Below, piece after piece: positions 51,269 to 58,857 of a DNA stretch of 58,964 nucleotides. The DNA lies in NCBI GenBank assembly GCA_029570385.1, contig JAKPXD010000006.1, positions 1 through 58,964 on the forward strand. Reading direction: 5' to 3'. Both the position numbers and the translations under genes were made by a program. The stretch comes from a bacterium (lineage in GTDB: Bacteria; Patescibacteriota; Patescibacteriia; Patescibacteriales; Patescibacteriaceae). The first letter of the stretch is position 1, and each line of letters starts with the position of its first letter. Under the pieces are notes generated by a model that was not told the DNA's origin, ran no database searches, and saw only the letters and a program-made list of their open reading frames with translations.

Positions 51269-53188
51269 ATGACAAGAATACCAAAAAAACCGGCGATAGA
51301 TTACTTTGAACAAATGATTAAAGTCGGTCAGCCAATCCGTAAGAAAGCTAGCCGTTCTATTGACCGAGCTGAAGCTAAAGAGCAGGAGGTTGATGATAGT
51401 CTATTAGAAATTTATCAAAATGATCAAGGACAGATAGTTGATGTCAGTCGTTTTACTGTTCGTCGTCGCCGTTGGTGGGTTAAAGTTTTGTTGTTTATGT
51501 TATATAGCCTAATTTTAGTATTGGCTGGTTGGCTGGGCTATAACTATTACACCGGTTATCGAGCCAAGGCTGATCTGCTGACTATCAATATTGAGACCGA
51601 CAAGAACTTAACCGCTGGCCAAGAGTTTACCTATACTATTAACTATCGTAATAATGGATCGGTGGCCCTAACCGAATTGGAAATTCAAGCGCAATGGCCA
51701 AGCAGCTTTATTTTTGTTCAATCCGAACCGCAACCGAGCCGAGCCGATAATGTTTGGCAGATTGGTAATTTGTCAGCTAAAACTGAGGGGAAGATAGTTA
51801 TTCGCGGTCGGTTAATTAATAAAATCGGCGAGACCAATCAATTAGATGTCAAGACCAGTTTCCGGCCGGTCAATCTTAGTAGTACTTTTACTATAAATAA
51901 AGAACATAATATTATTCTTAGTAATGCCGGAGTAGCTGTCGGTTTATCAGCGCCAGACACATTGGCCATTGGTCGTGACAATGAGATCACCATCGCTTAT
52001 CAGGCTAATTCCGGTGATCAAACTAATAATTTGCAATTGCTAATCAACAATGTTGATTGGGCTGATATTAAGTTAATTGATAATAATGGTCAGACTATTG
52101 AGTCGCTGACCAATCAATCTTGGTCCTTAGCGGCGCCTAGTGCCGAGCCGAATAATCTAAAATTAATTATTACCCCCAAGAGCGAAGCTAGCGGTTTGCA
52201 GATTTTATCATTAAGACTGGAGACGGCCGTTAATGATCGTCACTATTTAATTGATAGCCGTGATCTTGATTTTCAATTAATTAATAGCAAATTGAATTTA
52301 TTATTAAAGATTAATGATAGCAACGCTGATAGTGGAGTAACCGCTGGACAGGTGCTCAACTATCAGTTAAGTTATGCCAATCAAGGCGATAGCACGCTTA
52401 AAGATGTCCGCTTAGTCGCCTCTTTACAAGGCAATTGGTTAGATTGGTCGTCATTGAAAGATAAGGAACAAGGACAAGTTAGCGGGCAAACGATTATTTG
52501 GAGTAAAAAAGAATTGCCGGAACTCGCGCTATTAAAGCCAGGCACCAGCGGAACTATTAATTTTTCTATTAAACTTAAAGATTGGGATAATGGTAATAAA
52601 GCCGATAGCGGCCAGATTACTAGTTATACTTATTATCAGGTCGGTGAAGACAATTTATTATCAAAGCCGAGCGATAATCAAAAAAGTAATACCATTATCA
52701 ATCAGTTAAATAGTGATTTTAGTTTTCAAGAAACAGTGGTGTATTTCAATGAAGATAATATTGCTGTCGGGTCAGGGCCCTTGCCGTTAGTGGTCGGTGA
52801 AACAACTAATTTAAAAGTTTATTGGCAGCTCAAGAATAGTCTTCATGATTTACGTGATATTACTATGGTTGCCGATTTGCCGGATTATGTAACCTGGGCC
52901 GGTAAAGACAATGTTCCCGCCGGTCAGATACGCTATGATCAAGATCAGCATCAAGTTGTTTGGCGGCTAGATCGTTTGCCGGCTAATGATGAAGCAATGA
53001 TTGGACAATTTAATATCGGTATCACGCCGCGGGCTAATCAACAGAATAAAATTATCATTTTGTTACCCGGCTCAACAGCGACGGCGATTGACAATGCCAC
53101 TCAGGGTAATTTGGAAGTCACCGGTCCGGCTAAGACCAGCCGCCTAGAAGATGATCAGATTGTCCAGACTGATGGATTAGTTAAATAA
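51269..53188 (+). CDS. DUF11-repeat surface protein with one membrane anchor
   Basis: The 639 residues have a cytoplasmic N-terminus of about 70 residues, one membrane segment (about 72-92, LLFMLYSLILVLAGWLGYN), and about four Ig-like beta domains outside: TINYRNNGSVALTELEIQ, then YQLSYANQGDSTLKDV, the pattern of DUF11/CARDB repeats. No enzymatic motif seen. It lies 6 bases after DUF4012, so the two are probably expressed together and may form a surface assembly. Confidence 0.8.
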   Translation: MTRIPKKPAIDYFEQMIKVGQPIRKKASRSIDRAEAKEQEVDDSLLEIYQNDQGQIVDVSRFTVRRRRWWVKVLLFMLYSLILVLAGWLGYNYYTGYRAKADLLTINIETDKNLTAGQEFTYTINYRNNGSVALTELEIQAQWPSSFIFVQSEPQPSRADNVWQIGNLSAKTEGKIVIRGRLINKIGETNQLDVKTSFRPVNLSSTFTINKEHNIILSNAGVAVGLSAPDTLAIGRDNEITIAYQANSGDQTNNLQLLINNVDWADIKLIDNNGQTIESLTNQSWSLAAPSAEPNNLKLIITPKSEASGLQILSLRLETAVNDRHYLIDSRDLDFQLINSKLNLLLKINDSNADSGVTAGQVLNYQLSYANQGDSTLKDVRLVASLQGNWLDWSSLKDKEQGQVSGQTIIWSKKELPELALLKPGTSGTINFSIKLKDWDNGNKADSGQITSYTYYQVGEDNLLSKPSDNQKSNTIINQLNSDFSFQETVVYFNEDNIAVGSGPLPLVVGETTNLKVYWQLKNSLHDLRDITMVADLPDYVTWAGKDNVPAGQIRYDQDQHQVVWRLDRLPANDEAMIGQFNIGITPRANQQNKIIILLPGSTATAIDNATQGNLEVTGPAKTSRLEDDQIVQTDGLVK

Positions 53189-53215
53189 GTCTTAAATAAT
53201 TTGTTAAAGTATTTT

Positions 53216-53770
53216 ATGAACCAATTTATTGACAATCAGTCAGCTGATTTTCAAAAAGCAATTGATTTTTTTATTAAAGATATCGCCAGCCTGCGCACCG
53301 GACGAGCCCATCCCGGCCTGTTGGACAATATTTCCATTGAGGCTTATGGCAGCTTTTCACCAATTAATGCCATGGCTAATATCAGCGTTCAAGACGCGCG
53401 ATGTTTAGTGGTGACTCCATGGGACCGATCTGTCTTGAAAAATATTGAGAAGAGTTTAACCGCGGCCGATTTAGGTATGGGAATAATTAACGAGGGGGAT
53501 AAGCTGCGCTTAACTATGCCGGCGCTCAATGAAGAAAATCGTCGTGAATTAGTCAGGCGTCTAAATGAGAAATTGGAAGAATCGCGGATTGTCTTGCGCC
53601 AGGTGCGTGAAGAGGTTAAAAATAAGATTGAGGCGGCTTTTAGCGCTAAGGAAATCAACGAAGATAATAAGTTTCGTTTCATTAAAGAATTAGATGATTT
53701 TTTGGGTAAAAAAAATGAAGAATTAAAAGCTCTACGCGACAAGAAGGAGGTAGAAATTATGACTATCTAA
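53216..53770 (+). CDS. frr: Ribosome recycling factor
   Basis: Splits post-termination ribosomes with EF-G. The 184 residues show DFFIKDIASLRTGRAHPGLL, SVQDARCLVVTPWDRS and RLTMPALNEENRRELVRRLN, then ALRDKKEVEIMTI. The TTG at 53201 gives five extra residues; the ATG at 53216 matches the normal RRF N-terminus. rseP follows after 1 base, an arrangement that in many bacteria also contains uppS, cdsA and dxr; those are absent here. Confidence 0.95.
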   Translation: MNQFIDNQSADFQKAIDFFIKDIASLRTGRAHPGLLDNISIEAYGSFSPINAMANISVQDARCLVVTPWDRSVLKNIEKSLTAADLGMGIINEGDKLRLTMPALNEENRRELVRRLNEKLEESRIVLRQVREEVKNKIEAAFSAKEINEDNKFRFIKELDDFLGKKNEELKALRDKKEVEIMTI

Positions 53771-53771
53771 T

Positions 53772-54896
53772 ATGACAGTAGTTATTTTTTTAGCCGTACT
53801 AAGTGTTTTAGTGGTTGTTCATGAATTGGGCCATTTTTTAGCGGCACGTTGGACTGGTGTCGGAGTTGAGGAATTTGGGTTGGGTTTTCCGCCGCGATTA
53901 ATCGGTTGGTTTAAAAATGGCCGCGGCCATTGGCGAACTATAGGTTGGCGGCCGCCACGTCATCGCCACACCATTTTTTCTCTCAATTGGATACCCTTGG
54001 GAGGGTTTGTGAAGCTGCACGGTGAAGATGGTATTGATCGGCCTAATGATCCGCAGAGTTTTAGTAATAAAAAAGCCGGACAACGAATTTTAGTGGTGAT
54101 TGCCGGAGTGGTAATGAATATAGTTTTAGCCGCCATAATTTTTATCATTGGTCTTAGTGTTGGTTGGCCACAAGCGACCAATAATTTAGGCCCTCAAGCG
54201 CGAGTAGCTAATCAGCAGATAGCGATAATTGAAGTTATACCCGATTCGCCAGCCAATCAAGCTGGTCTGCAAGCTGGTGATCTAATTACTAGCATTAATC
54301 AACAGACCATCGCTAGCATCAATCAATTGCGTCAATTGAACCAAGAGTCAGCCGGCCAGCCGCTTAACTACCAGATTAAGCGGCAAGAGACGGAGTTAGA
54401 TATTCAGGTTAAGCCGCAAATGATGGATGGCAATAATTCTCAATACACTATCGGCGCGGCTCTGGCTGAAAGCGGTTTAGTGAGTTATGCTTGGCCACGA
54501 GCTATCTGGGAAGGGTGGCGACTGACAGCGCTGAGTCTAAAAGATATTGCTGTTGGTTTTTGGCAATTATTAAACGGACTATTTCATGGCCACAATATGG
54601 CCGATCAGGTGGCTGGTCCAGTGGGCATTGCTGTTTTAACAGGCCAGATTAGCAGTCTTGGCTTTATTTATCTTTTACAATTTGTGGCGTTGCTATCTCT
54701 TAATCTGGCTTTTATTAATATTTTACCTCTGCCGGCTCTCGATGGCGGGCGCTTGTTGTTTATTGCCATAGAAAAGATTACCGGTCATCGGACCAAGGCG
54801 CAGATTGAAGCCTTGGTTCACAATATTGGTTTTATTCTGTTATTAAGCCTGATTATTTTAATAACTTTTCAAGATGTTAGTCGACTATTAAGATAA
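53772..54896 (+). CDS. rseP: Site-2 metalloprotease RseP
   Basis: Intramembrane zinc protease, 374 residues. The first membrane segment carries HELGH (His17, Glu18, His21), the second zinc-binding motif is LPLPALDGGR near residue 320, and a single PDZ domain (about 155-225) has IPDSPANQAGLQAGDLITSI. Four membrane segments are seen. Its substrates, such as an anti-sigma factor, are not in the window. It ends in a bidirectional terminator. Confidence 0.94.
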   Translation: MTVVIFLAVLSVLVVVHELGHFLAARWTGVGVEEFGLGFPPRLIGWFKNGRGHWRTIGWRPPRHRHTIFSLNWIPLGGFVKLHGEDGIDRPNDPQSFSNKKAGQRILVVIAGVVMNIVLAAIIFIIGLSVGWPQATNNLGPQARVANQQIAIIEVIPDSPANQAGLQAGDLITSINQQTIASINQLRQLNQESAGQPLNYQIKRQETELDIQVKPQMMDGNNSQYTIGAALAESGLVSYAWPRAIWEGWRLTALSLKDIAVGFWQLLNGLFHGHNMADQVAGPVGIAVLTGQISSLGFIYLLQFVALLSLNLAFINILPLPALDGGRLLFIAIEKITGHRTKAQIEALVHNIGFILLLSLIILITFQDVSRLLR

Positions 54897-54914
54897 TTAT
54901 TATAATAATATAAT

Positions 54915-54949
54915 AAATAAAAAATACCCGACTAGGGTATTTTTTATTT
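54915..54949. terminator. Bidirectional terminator between rseP and tspO
   Basis: AAATAAAAAATACCC (54915-54929) and GGGTATTTTTTATTT (54935-54949) are perfect 15-base arms around GACTA. Confidence 0.92.
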
Positions 54950-54962
54950 ATCTCGGCAGCCA

Positions 54963-55436
54963 CTAATTAATTAACCACAAAGATAAGTTAAGAACAGTAG
55001 CGAAACAAACCCATAAAAAATAGGGGAGTATCAGATAGCCGGCCGCCCGATTGATGCGACTAAAAGCCACCAGACAATAGGTGATTAAAATCAGTAGAAA
55101 AACTATTTCAATAAAAGCTAGACTAATACTCTGTAGGCCGAAAAAAATACCTGACCAGGCGACATTGGCGGCTAATTGGCCAAAATATAATTGGACTGCC
55201 TTTTTTCTAGTCTTCTTTTTGTTGCGGCCTGACCAAATAATATACAGGGCGGCAGCCATTAAACAAAACAAGATTGTCCAAACTGGCGCAAAAAGCCAAT
55301 TAGGTGGCGTCAAGACGGTTCTGTTAATATTGGCATACCAACTGTTATTTGGTCTGGTCAGGCTAGAGCCAAGCCAGCCAGCTCCAAGGGTTATAACTAG
55401 AGAACCGATTAGTTTTGGCCAGTCAATTTTATTCAT
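54963..55436 (-). CDS. TspO/MBR-family membrane protein
   Basis: Tryptophan-rich sensory-protein family, known to bind porphyrins; physiological role differs among bacteria. The 157 residues have five membrane segments. Family motifs: LTPPNWLFAPVWTILFCLMA, LYFGQLAANVAWSGIFFGL and the tail PYFLWVCFATVLNLSLW. No haem or tetrapyrrole gene is visible in the window. It has a well-formed promoter with a palindrome over its -10 box. Confidence 0.93.
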   Translation of the reverse strand: MNKIDWPKLIGSLVITLGAGWLGSSLTRPNNSWYANINRTVLTPPNWLFAPVWTILFCLMAAALYIIWSGRNKKKTRKKAVQLYFGQLAANVAWSGIFFGLQSISLAFIEIVFLLILITYCLVAFSRINRAAGYLILPYFLWVCFATVLNLSLWLIN

Positions 55437-55499
55437 AGCGAGTCGTCATGGAGGCGTTATTATTAATAATTGGTTGGCAGCCCAAGCGGGCAGTCTGGC

Positions 55500-55516
55500 T
55501 TATAATATCATTATAA
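55500..55516. promoter_or_regulatory. Palindrome over the tspO -10 box
   Basis: TTATAAT (55500-55506) and ATTATAA (55510-55516) are perfect inverted arms around ATC. Could be a repressor site, or chance in AT-rich DNA. Confidence 0.4.
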
Positions 55517-55538
55517 CTCTTTCCGTAAATTTTGCCAT
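55510..55538 (-). promoter_or_regulatory. tspO promoter
   Basis: On the minus strand: ATGGCA (complement of 55533-55538), 17-base spacer, perfect TATAAT (complement of 55510-55515). The leader would be about 65-70 bases. Confidence 0.55.
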
Positions 55539-55563
55539 CAACCGTATCTCTAATCTCCATTAA

Positions 55564-56331
55564 TTACTCAGTCGCCATGTGAATAGCACCACATTTAGAT
55601 GTTAAGTTGACAGCGATTTTCATCACATCATCAATTTGGGGTTCGTAAGCGGTTATTTTGTTGCCATTTTTGAGTTCTAGAATTACTAATTTGCTATGCG
55701 CCTGAAAAATACTTTTAACTTTACAATTATTTAGACTAGCTACAGCCACATTCCAACTGCTAATAGTGTTGTCAGTAAAGGATCGACCATCAGGGGTGGA
55801 GCATTGAAGCGGATCGGATTGGATAATTGTAAAACCAGCATTAGCACAATCGGTAAAGTTTTTAATTGTGGCTAAAAGAGTAGTGCATTGGTCACGGCTG
55901 GCTGTGTCACTTTTAGGCAGACAATCTGCCAATTCCTCAGCAATAGATAATTGTTCCGCATCGTCTGTGTTATTGATGGTTTCTATCATTGTCCATAGTG
56001 AATAAAATCGGCTGTAATATCTATGTGTTGCAATAATTTGTGCGCCTGTAGCTGATTGGAAAAAATATGCTGATCCCATTTGTTCAGTAAAATCATAACC
56101 CTGATCTTTCATGTATGATTTGATAACCGCAGCGCCATTTTTACTTTTCGTAAGCCATTTATTTTTTTCACTGGATAATTTGACTAGATCTTTATTGGTA
56201 AAGTTTAGCTGAATGATTCCTTTAAGTTGTGGCCAAGGATGACCTTCTTGAAAAATAACTGGTGAGTACCAAAGCAGAAAAACTCCAATTATTACAATAA
56301 TGAGAATAATAATTAGTAGTAATTTTTTCAT
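55564..56331 (-). CDS. Unrecognised membrane-anchored secreted protein
   Basis: The 255 residues begin with an uncleaved-type membrane anchor (2-25, LLLIIILIIVIIGVFLLWYS). The outside portion has eight cysteines. The segment from DCANAGF to QCSTPDGRSF follows a C-x2-AG...QC-x-TPDG-x-F motif known from other Patescibacteria surface proteins (CVxAGxPVxESYPxQC type). Function unknown. It lies just downstream of tRNA-Ser on the same strand. Confidence 0.7.
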   Translation of the reverse strand: MKKLLLIIILIIVIIGVFLLWYSPVIFQEGHPWPQLKGIIQLNFTNKDLVKLSSEKNKWLTKSKNGAAVIKSYMKDQGYDFTEQMGSAYFFQSATGAQIIATHRYYSRFYSLWTMIETINNTDDAEQLSIAEELADCLPKSDTASRDQCTTLLATIKNFTDCANAGFTIIQSDPLQCSTPDGRSFTDNTISSWNVAVASLNNCKVKSIFQAHSKLVILELKNGNKITAYEPQIDDVMKIAVNLTSKCGAIHMATE

Positions 56332-56366
56332 CTCTGTTTTTTGATTTCACAAAAAGTGAAAATTAG

Positions 56367-56453
56367 CGGAGAGGGCGAGATTCGAACTCGCGGTCCGCTT
56401 TCACGGACGACAGTTTTCAAGACTGTTCCATTAAACCGCTCTGGCACCTCTCC
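56367..56453 (-). tRNA. tRNA-Ser (anticodon UGA)
   Basis: An 87-base tRNA on the minus strand. The acceptor arms GGAGAGG and CCTCTCC pair fully, the T arm is GCGAG-TTCGAAT-CTCGC, the anticodon (complement of 56417-56419) is TGA in the loop CTTGAAA, and a long variable arm (GTCCG/CGGAC) marks a class II serine tRNA. The 3' CCA is not encoded. Confidence 0.96.
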
Positions 56454-56506
56454 AATTATTTTAAGACTAACAAAATTAATCCTAGCTGGCAATAGTTATT
56501 AGATAG

Positions 56507-56530
56507 AAAAGCCCTGTATTAAACAGGGCT
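56507..56530 (-). terminator. Terminator of the zinc-ribbon gene
   Basis: AGCCCTGT (56510-56517) and ACAGGGCT (56523-56530), followed on the minus strand by TTTTC. The hairpin includes the stop codon. Confidence 0.7.
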
Positions 56531-57034
56531 ATGATGGTTTATGGCGGCCAGCAACTCAAAGAGCTGTTGGCCGGTTATTTTTTTCGGAAAGCCTAGAGCC
56601 GCCTTAATGGCTTCCCAGGCTCTTTTTTTATCACTTTGGCTCCGGAAATTTTCCGGTGCCCGAAGTGATAAACTCACCGTGCTGGCCCGCTGCCATTGTG
56701 ATTTGGCGCAGCAAGCCGGGCAGAGCGGCTGTGGGACGAAATGATAGCCCTCTTGAGAGCTACCCACAGCCGGCAAAATTTTGGCCGGTTGACCACATTC
56801 ACGACAAAGAGCCGTGGCAGCCAGCTGGTCAAACTTGGCTATCAACCACTGAAAGTGGCGCTGATAGCCGTTAAGATGCAGCGGGTTGCTAGCGTTGCGT
56901 TCTAGCGCCCACTTCATCTTTAAGAAATCAATAATATTATGGAGCAAGATTTGCTCCAATGTTTGTCCGGCATGCTGACCGGACTTAAGACGATAAGGAC
57001 CCGCTGGGGTCCATTCCTCTTGTTGCTGGGGCAT
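56519..57034 (-). CDS. Unrecognised protein with zinc ribbon and ExoX-C-like segment
   Basis: The 171 residues contain an N-terminal piece (YRLKSGQHAGQTLEQILLH) that resembles the small C-terminal fold of exonuclease X-type proteins (GKYxGxTLxE), a central C-x2-C...C-x2-C zinc ribbon (CRECG and CPACC), and a helical C-terminus. No catalytic centre seen. It has a strong ribosome binding site (GGAGGA 5 bases before the ATG, in the same dense purine run). It is divergent from arsR over a shared control region, so it may be part of the regulated set. Confidence 0.72.
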   Translation of the reverse strand: MPQQQEEWTPAGPYRLKSGQHAGQTLEQILLHNIIDFLKMKWALERNASNPLHLNGYQRHFQWLIAKFDQLAATALCRECGQPAKILPAVGSSQEGYHFVPQPLCPACCAKSQWQRASTVSLSLRAPENFRSQSDKKRAWEAIKAALGFPKKITGQQLFELLAAINHHSPV

Positions 57035-57070
57035 TCTTCCTCCTTTTTTTGTTTAAGAGCTATTTTTATA

Positions 57071-57096
57071 TTGACATATTAATTATGTTATGTCAA
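57071..57096. promoter_or_regulatory. Operator-like inverted repeat, arsR region site 1
   Basis: TTGACATA (57071-57078) and TATGTCAA (57089-57096), perfect 8-base arms around a 10-base AT-rich centre. It lies between arsR and the divergent zinc-ribbon gene and just upstream of the arsR -35 box. Confidence 0.6.
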
Positions 57097-57099
57097 TAG

Positions 57100-57128
57100 T
57101 TGACGGCCGCCGGCGCTAGCGGTATAAT
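57100..57128 (+). promoter_or_regulatory. arsR promoter
   Basis: TTGACG (57100-57105), 17-base GC-rich spacer, perfect TATAAT (57123-57128). Transcription would start near 57135, inside the inverted repeat at 57127-57146. Confidence 0.82.
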
Positions 57129-57146
57129 TTAGACATCCATCTAAAT
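57127..57146. promoter_or_regulatory. Operator-like inverted repeat, arsR region site 2
   Basis: ATTTAGA (57127-57133) and TCTAAAT (57140-57146), perfect 7-base arms around CATCCA. It begins at the last bases of the -10 box, where a bound repressor would block the start of transcription. Confidence 0.65.
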
Positions 57147-57154
57147 ATATCTTT

Positions 57155-57427
57155 ATGTATCTAAGCGAAATTTTTGGTGCTTTGACCGATCCGACTCGAC
57201 TTAAGATTATTAAATTATTAAGCCGTCAAGACTTGGCCGCCAGCGAATTGGGGGAGTACTTTGATATTACTGCTCCATCATTGTCTCACCATTTATCGGT
57301 TTTATTACAGGCTGGTTTAGTCCGTCAGAAACGACAAGGGCGTTGGTTGATTTATTCATTAAAAAAAGGTGTCTTGGACAAGGTGGCCGAGCAGGTGCGC
57401 TTAATCGGTCAGAAGCCTAAGAAATAA
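57155..57427 (+). CDS. ArsR-family repressor without metal-binding motif
   Basis: Winged-helix repressor of 90 residues. IFGALTDPTRLKIIKLLS, the recognition helix region TAPSLSHHLSVLLQAGLV, and the wing KRQGRWLIYSLKKGVL match ArsR/SdpR-like proteins. The ELCVCDL metal-binding motif is absent; that region reads LAASELGEYFDIT, so arsenic or metal sensing is unlikely. It probably represses its own promoter and the META-domain gene that follows after 20 bases. Confidence 0.92.
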   Translation: MYLSEIFGALTDPTRLKIIKLLSRQDLAASELGEYFDITAPSLSHHLSVLLQAGLVRQKRQGRWLIYSLKKGVLDKVAEQVRLIGQKPKK

Positions 57428-57447
57428 TTTTTTAATTAATATAGTTT

Positions 57448-57972
57448 ATGAACAAAAAATTATTGTGGCTGTTCGGTAGCCTATTGGTTGTTGTTTTAGC
57501 CTTAAATGTCTGGTTAGTAGTCTGGTCTAAAACATCACCGGTTATCAACGGCGATCAAGTTGAGGAGATTATCAATCAAGAGATTACCGGCGAAGTTGTG
57601 GCTAAGCCCGCTTTGGTTGGTGTGGATAATCCATTAGCTGGACATTCGTGGAAAATTGTCTCACTTGCCGATGGTCAAGAAATGATTGACGCGTTTGATG
57701 ATGATTTAACTATTAGTTTTAGCGATCAACAAATTACTGGGCGGATTTGTAATCAATTCAGCTTACCCTATAAATTGGTGGCTGGCGATAATTTAGTGGC
57801 TAATGGGCCATTAACTAACACGGAAATGGCTTGCACTGCCGATATTATGAAGATTGAATCCGTTTTTTTCTTGGTGGTTCAAAAAGGTTTCGGCTATAAT
57901 ATCAGCGATAGCGGTGATTTGACCTTGACCGGTGGCGATGGTCAGGTGATTGGTTTGGTCAAAGGCGATTAA
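57448..57972 (+). CDS. META/HslJ-domain membrane-anchored protein
   Basis: The 174 residues have an N-terminal membrane anchor (6-27, LWLFGSLLVVVLALNVWLVV) and a META (HslJ-type) domain (about 65-172): HSWKIVSL, CNQFSLPYKLVAGDNLVA, and NTEMACTADIMKIESVFF. HslJ-type proteins have been linked to stress and antibiotic tolerance, but the mechanism is unclear. Two conserved cysteines lie outside the membrane. It is co-transcribed with arsR and followed by a terminator. Confidence 0.85.
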   Translation: MNKKLLWLFGSLLVVVLALNVWLVVWSKTSPVINGDQVEEIINQEITGEVVAKPALVGVDNPLAGHSWKIVSLADGQEMIDAFDDDLTISFSDQQITGRICNQFSLPYKLVAGDNLVANGPLTNTEMACTADIMKIESVFFLVVQKGFGYNISDSGDLTLTGGDGQVIGLVKGD

Positions 57973-58100
57973 AGCAGTTTTTGATACTAAGTCAGCCGTT
58001 TTTAGGATTTTGTGTTTAACAGATAACAGAAGGTTATTAGCGTTGGATTATATGGTAGTTATGATTTGCAATAGTTTTCTATTTCTAAGGATAAATAATT

Positions 58101-58133
58101 AAAAAAACACAGCTGCTTTGCAGTGTGCTTTTT
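58101..58133. terminator. Bidirectional terminator
   Basis: CACA-G-CTGC (58108-58116) pairs with GCAG-TGTG (58120-58127) with one bulged G and a TTT loop. Seven A lie before it and CTTTTT after it, so both strands give a T run, the stronger one on the minus strand. Confidence 0.7.
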
Positions 58134-58188
58134 CCTAACTGGCGGGCTACCTCGGGCTGGAACCGTGTTTTTGGCAAGCCCAGTAAGG
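58134..58188. other. Foldable non-coding element, unidentified
   Basis: CCT-A-ACTG-GCG-GGCT (58134-58148) pairs with AGCC-CAGT-A-AGG (58177-58188): eleven pairs, one A-A mismatch, one 3-base bulge, with a CGG/CCG pairing possible in the 28-base loop. It is GC-rich compared with its flanks. It lies next to a terminator. The loop contains TGGAACCGTG, like part of a T-box, but no aminoacyl-tRNA gene follows. Confidence 0.4.
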
Positions 58189-58305
58189 CTTTTCGGTGAT
58201 ATTTTAGGTATTTAATAAATAAGATCCTCGTGCGCTATTGGTTTTCTAAAAAAGTGACAAAAGTGACACAAGTATTGATATAAGGGTTACAGACAGGTGT
58301 AATCT

Positions 58306-58854
58306 TTATTCATCAGCAACAAATTCTAGTATTTCCCTAGTTGTCCTAATTTGCTTACCATTTGGCAATTTTATGACAGTTTCTATTTTCTCCGTTACTT
58401 CTTCTGGAGCTTGTTGATTATCCTCAACTCTTATCTCTCCCGTTGATCCATCGATAACAATATGCGCCTTGCTTCCAGAGCCATCTCTTTTACCAACAAG
58501 AATATGTTGATCCTCTCCTTGAATTCTGGATTCAATAAAAAATTGATCATCACTTATTCTTTTTTTGATAGTCTTTTCAGCTAAATACTGTTGAAAAATA
58601 TTAATATATTTCTCCATTCTTTTCCATGCATTGTCAGTTGGAAATCCAGAGTTATCAGACCACCAGGTATCGGGTGTTGCATTAGATGTAATTTTTCTTA
58701 ATCTAAGACCAGGGAGCGATTTTTTATCTAAAACTGAATTTAAATATTTAATAATTGTATCCCTAATTTCTAAAGCTTCGCGAGTCAATAAAAGATTCTC
58801 TTTCAAAGCAGCTTCGTTGCCCCAAATTAATTTTGATAATTCCTTGTCATCCAT
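58306..58854 (-). CDS. Unrecognised soluble protein
   Basis: No family recognised. The 182 residues lack a signal peptide and membrane segment. The first 100 are helical and charged (ALKENLLLTREALEIRDTII); the rest has a strand-rich segment (SKAHIVIDGSTGEIRVED) and ends IKLPNGKQIRTTREILEF. Its codon and base use look more AT-rich than the core genes (more AGA, ATA and AAT), which may mean a later arrival. It starts 3 bases after the stop of another minus-strand frame. Confidence 0.65.
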   Translation of the reverse strand: MDDKELSKLIWGNEAALKENLLLTREALEIRDTIIKYLNSVLDKKSLPGLRLRKITSNATPDTWWSDNSGFPTDNAWKRMEKYINIFQQYLAEKTIKKRISDDQFFIESRIQGEDQHILVGKRDGSGSKAHIVIDGSTGEIRVEDNQQAPEEVTEKIETVIKLPNGKQIRTTREILEFVADE

Positions 58855-58857
58855 ATT

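Larger units (their letters stand above)
57973..58305. other. Non-coding stretch between META gene and unknown minus-strand gene
   Basis: No credible gene. It holds the terminator at 58101-58133, a foldable element at 58134-58188, and a tandem AAAAGTGAC repeat around 58250-58270. The first 125 bases are AT-rich and show nothing clear. Confidence 0.7.

Noticed and set aside
56345-56361. Hairpin TTTCAC-GTGAAA after tRNA-Ser as a terminator
   Set aside because: Only six base pairs and no T run on the tRNA strand; kept as unexplained.
58150-58175. T-box riboswitch
   Set aside because: Only the TGGAACCG core is similar; there is no specifier stem, and no aminoacyl-tRNA synthetase or amino acid gene downstream on that strand.
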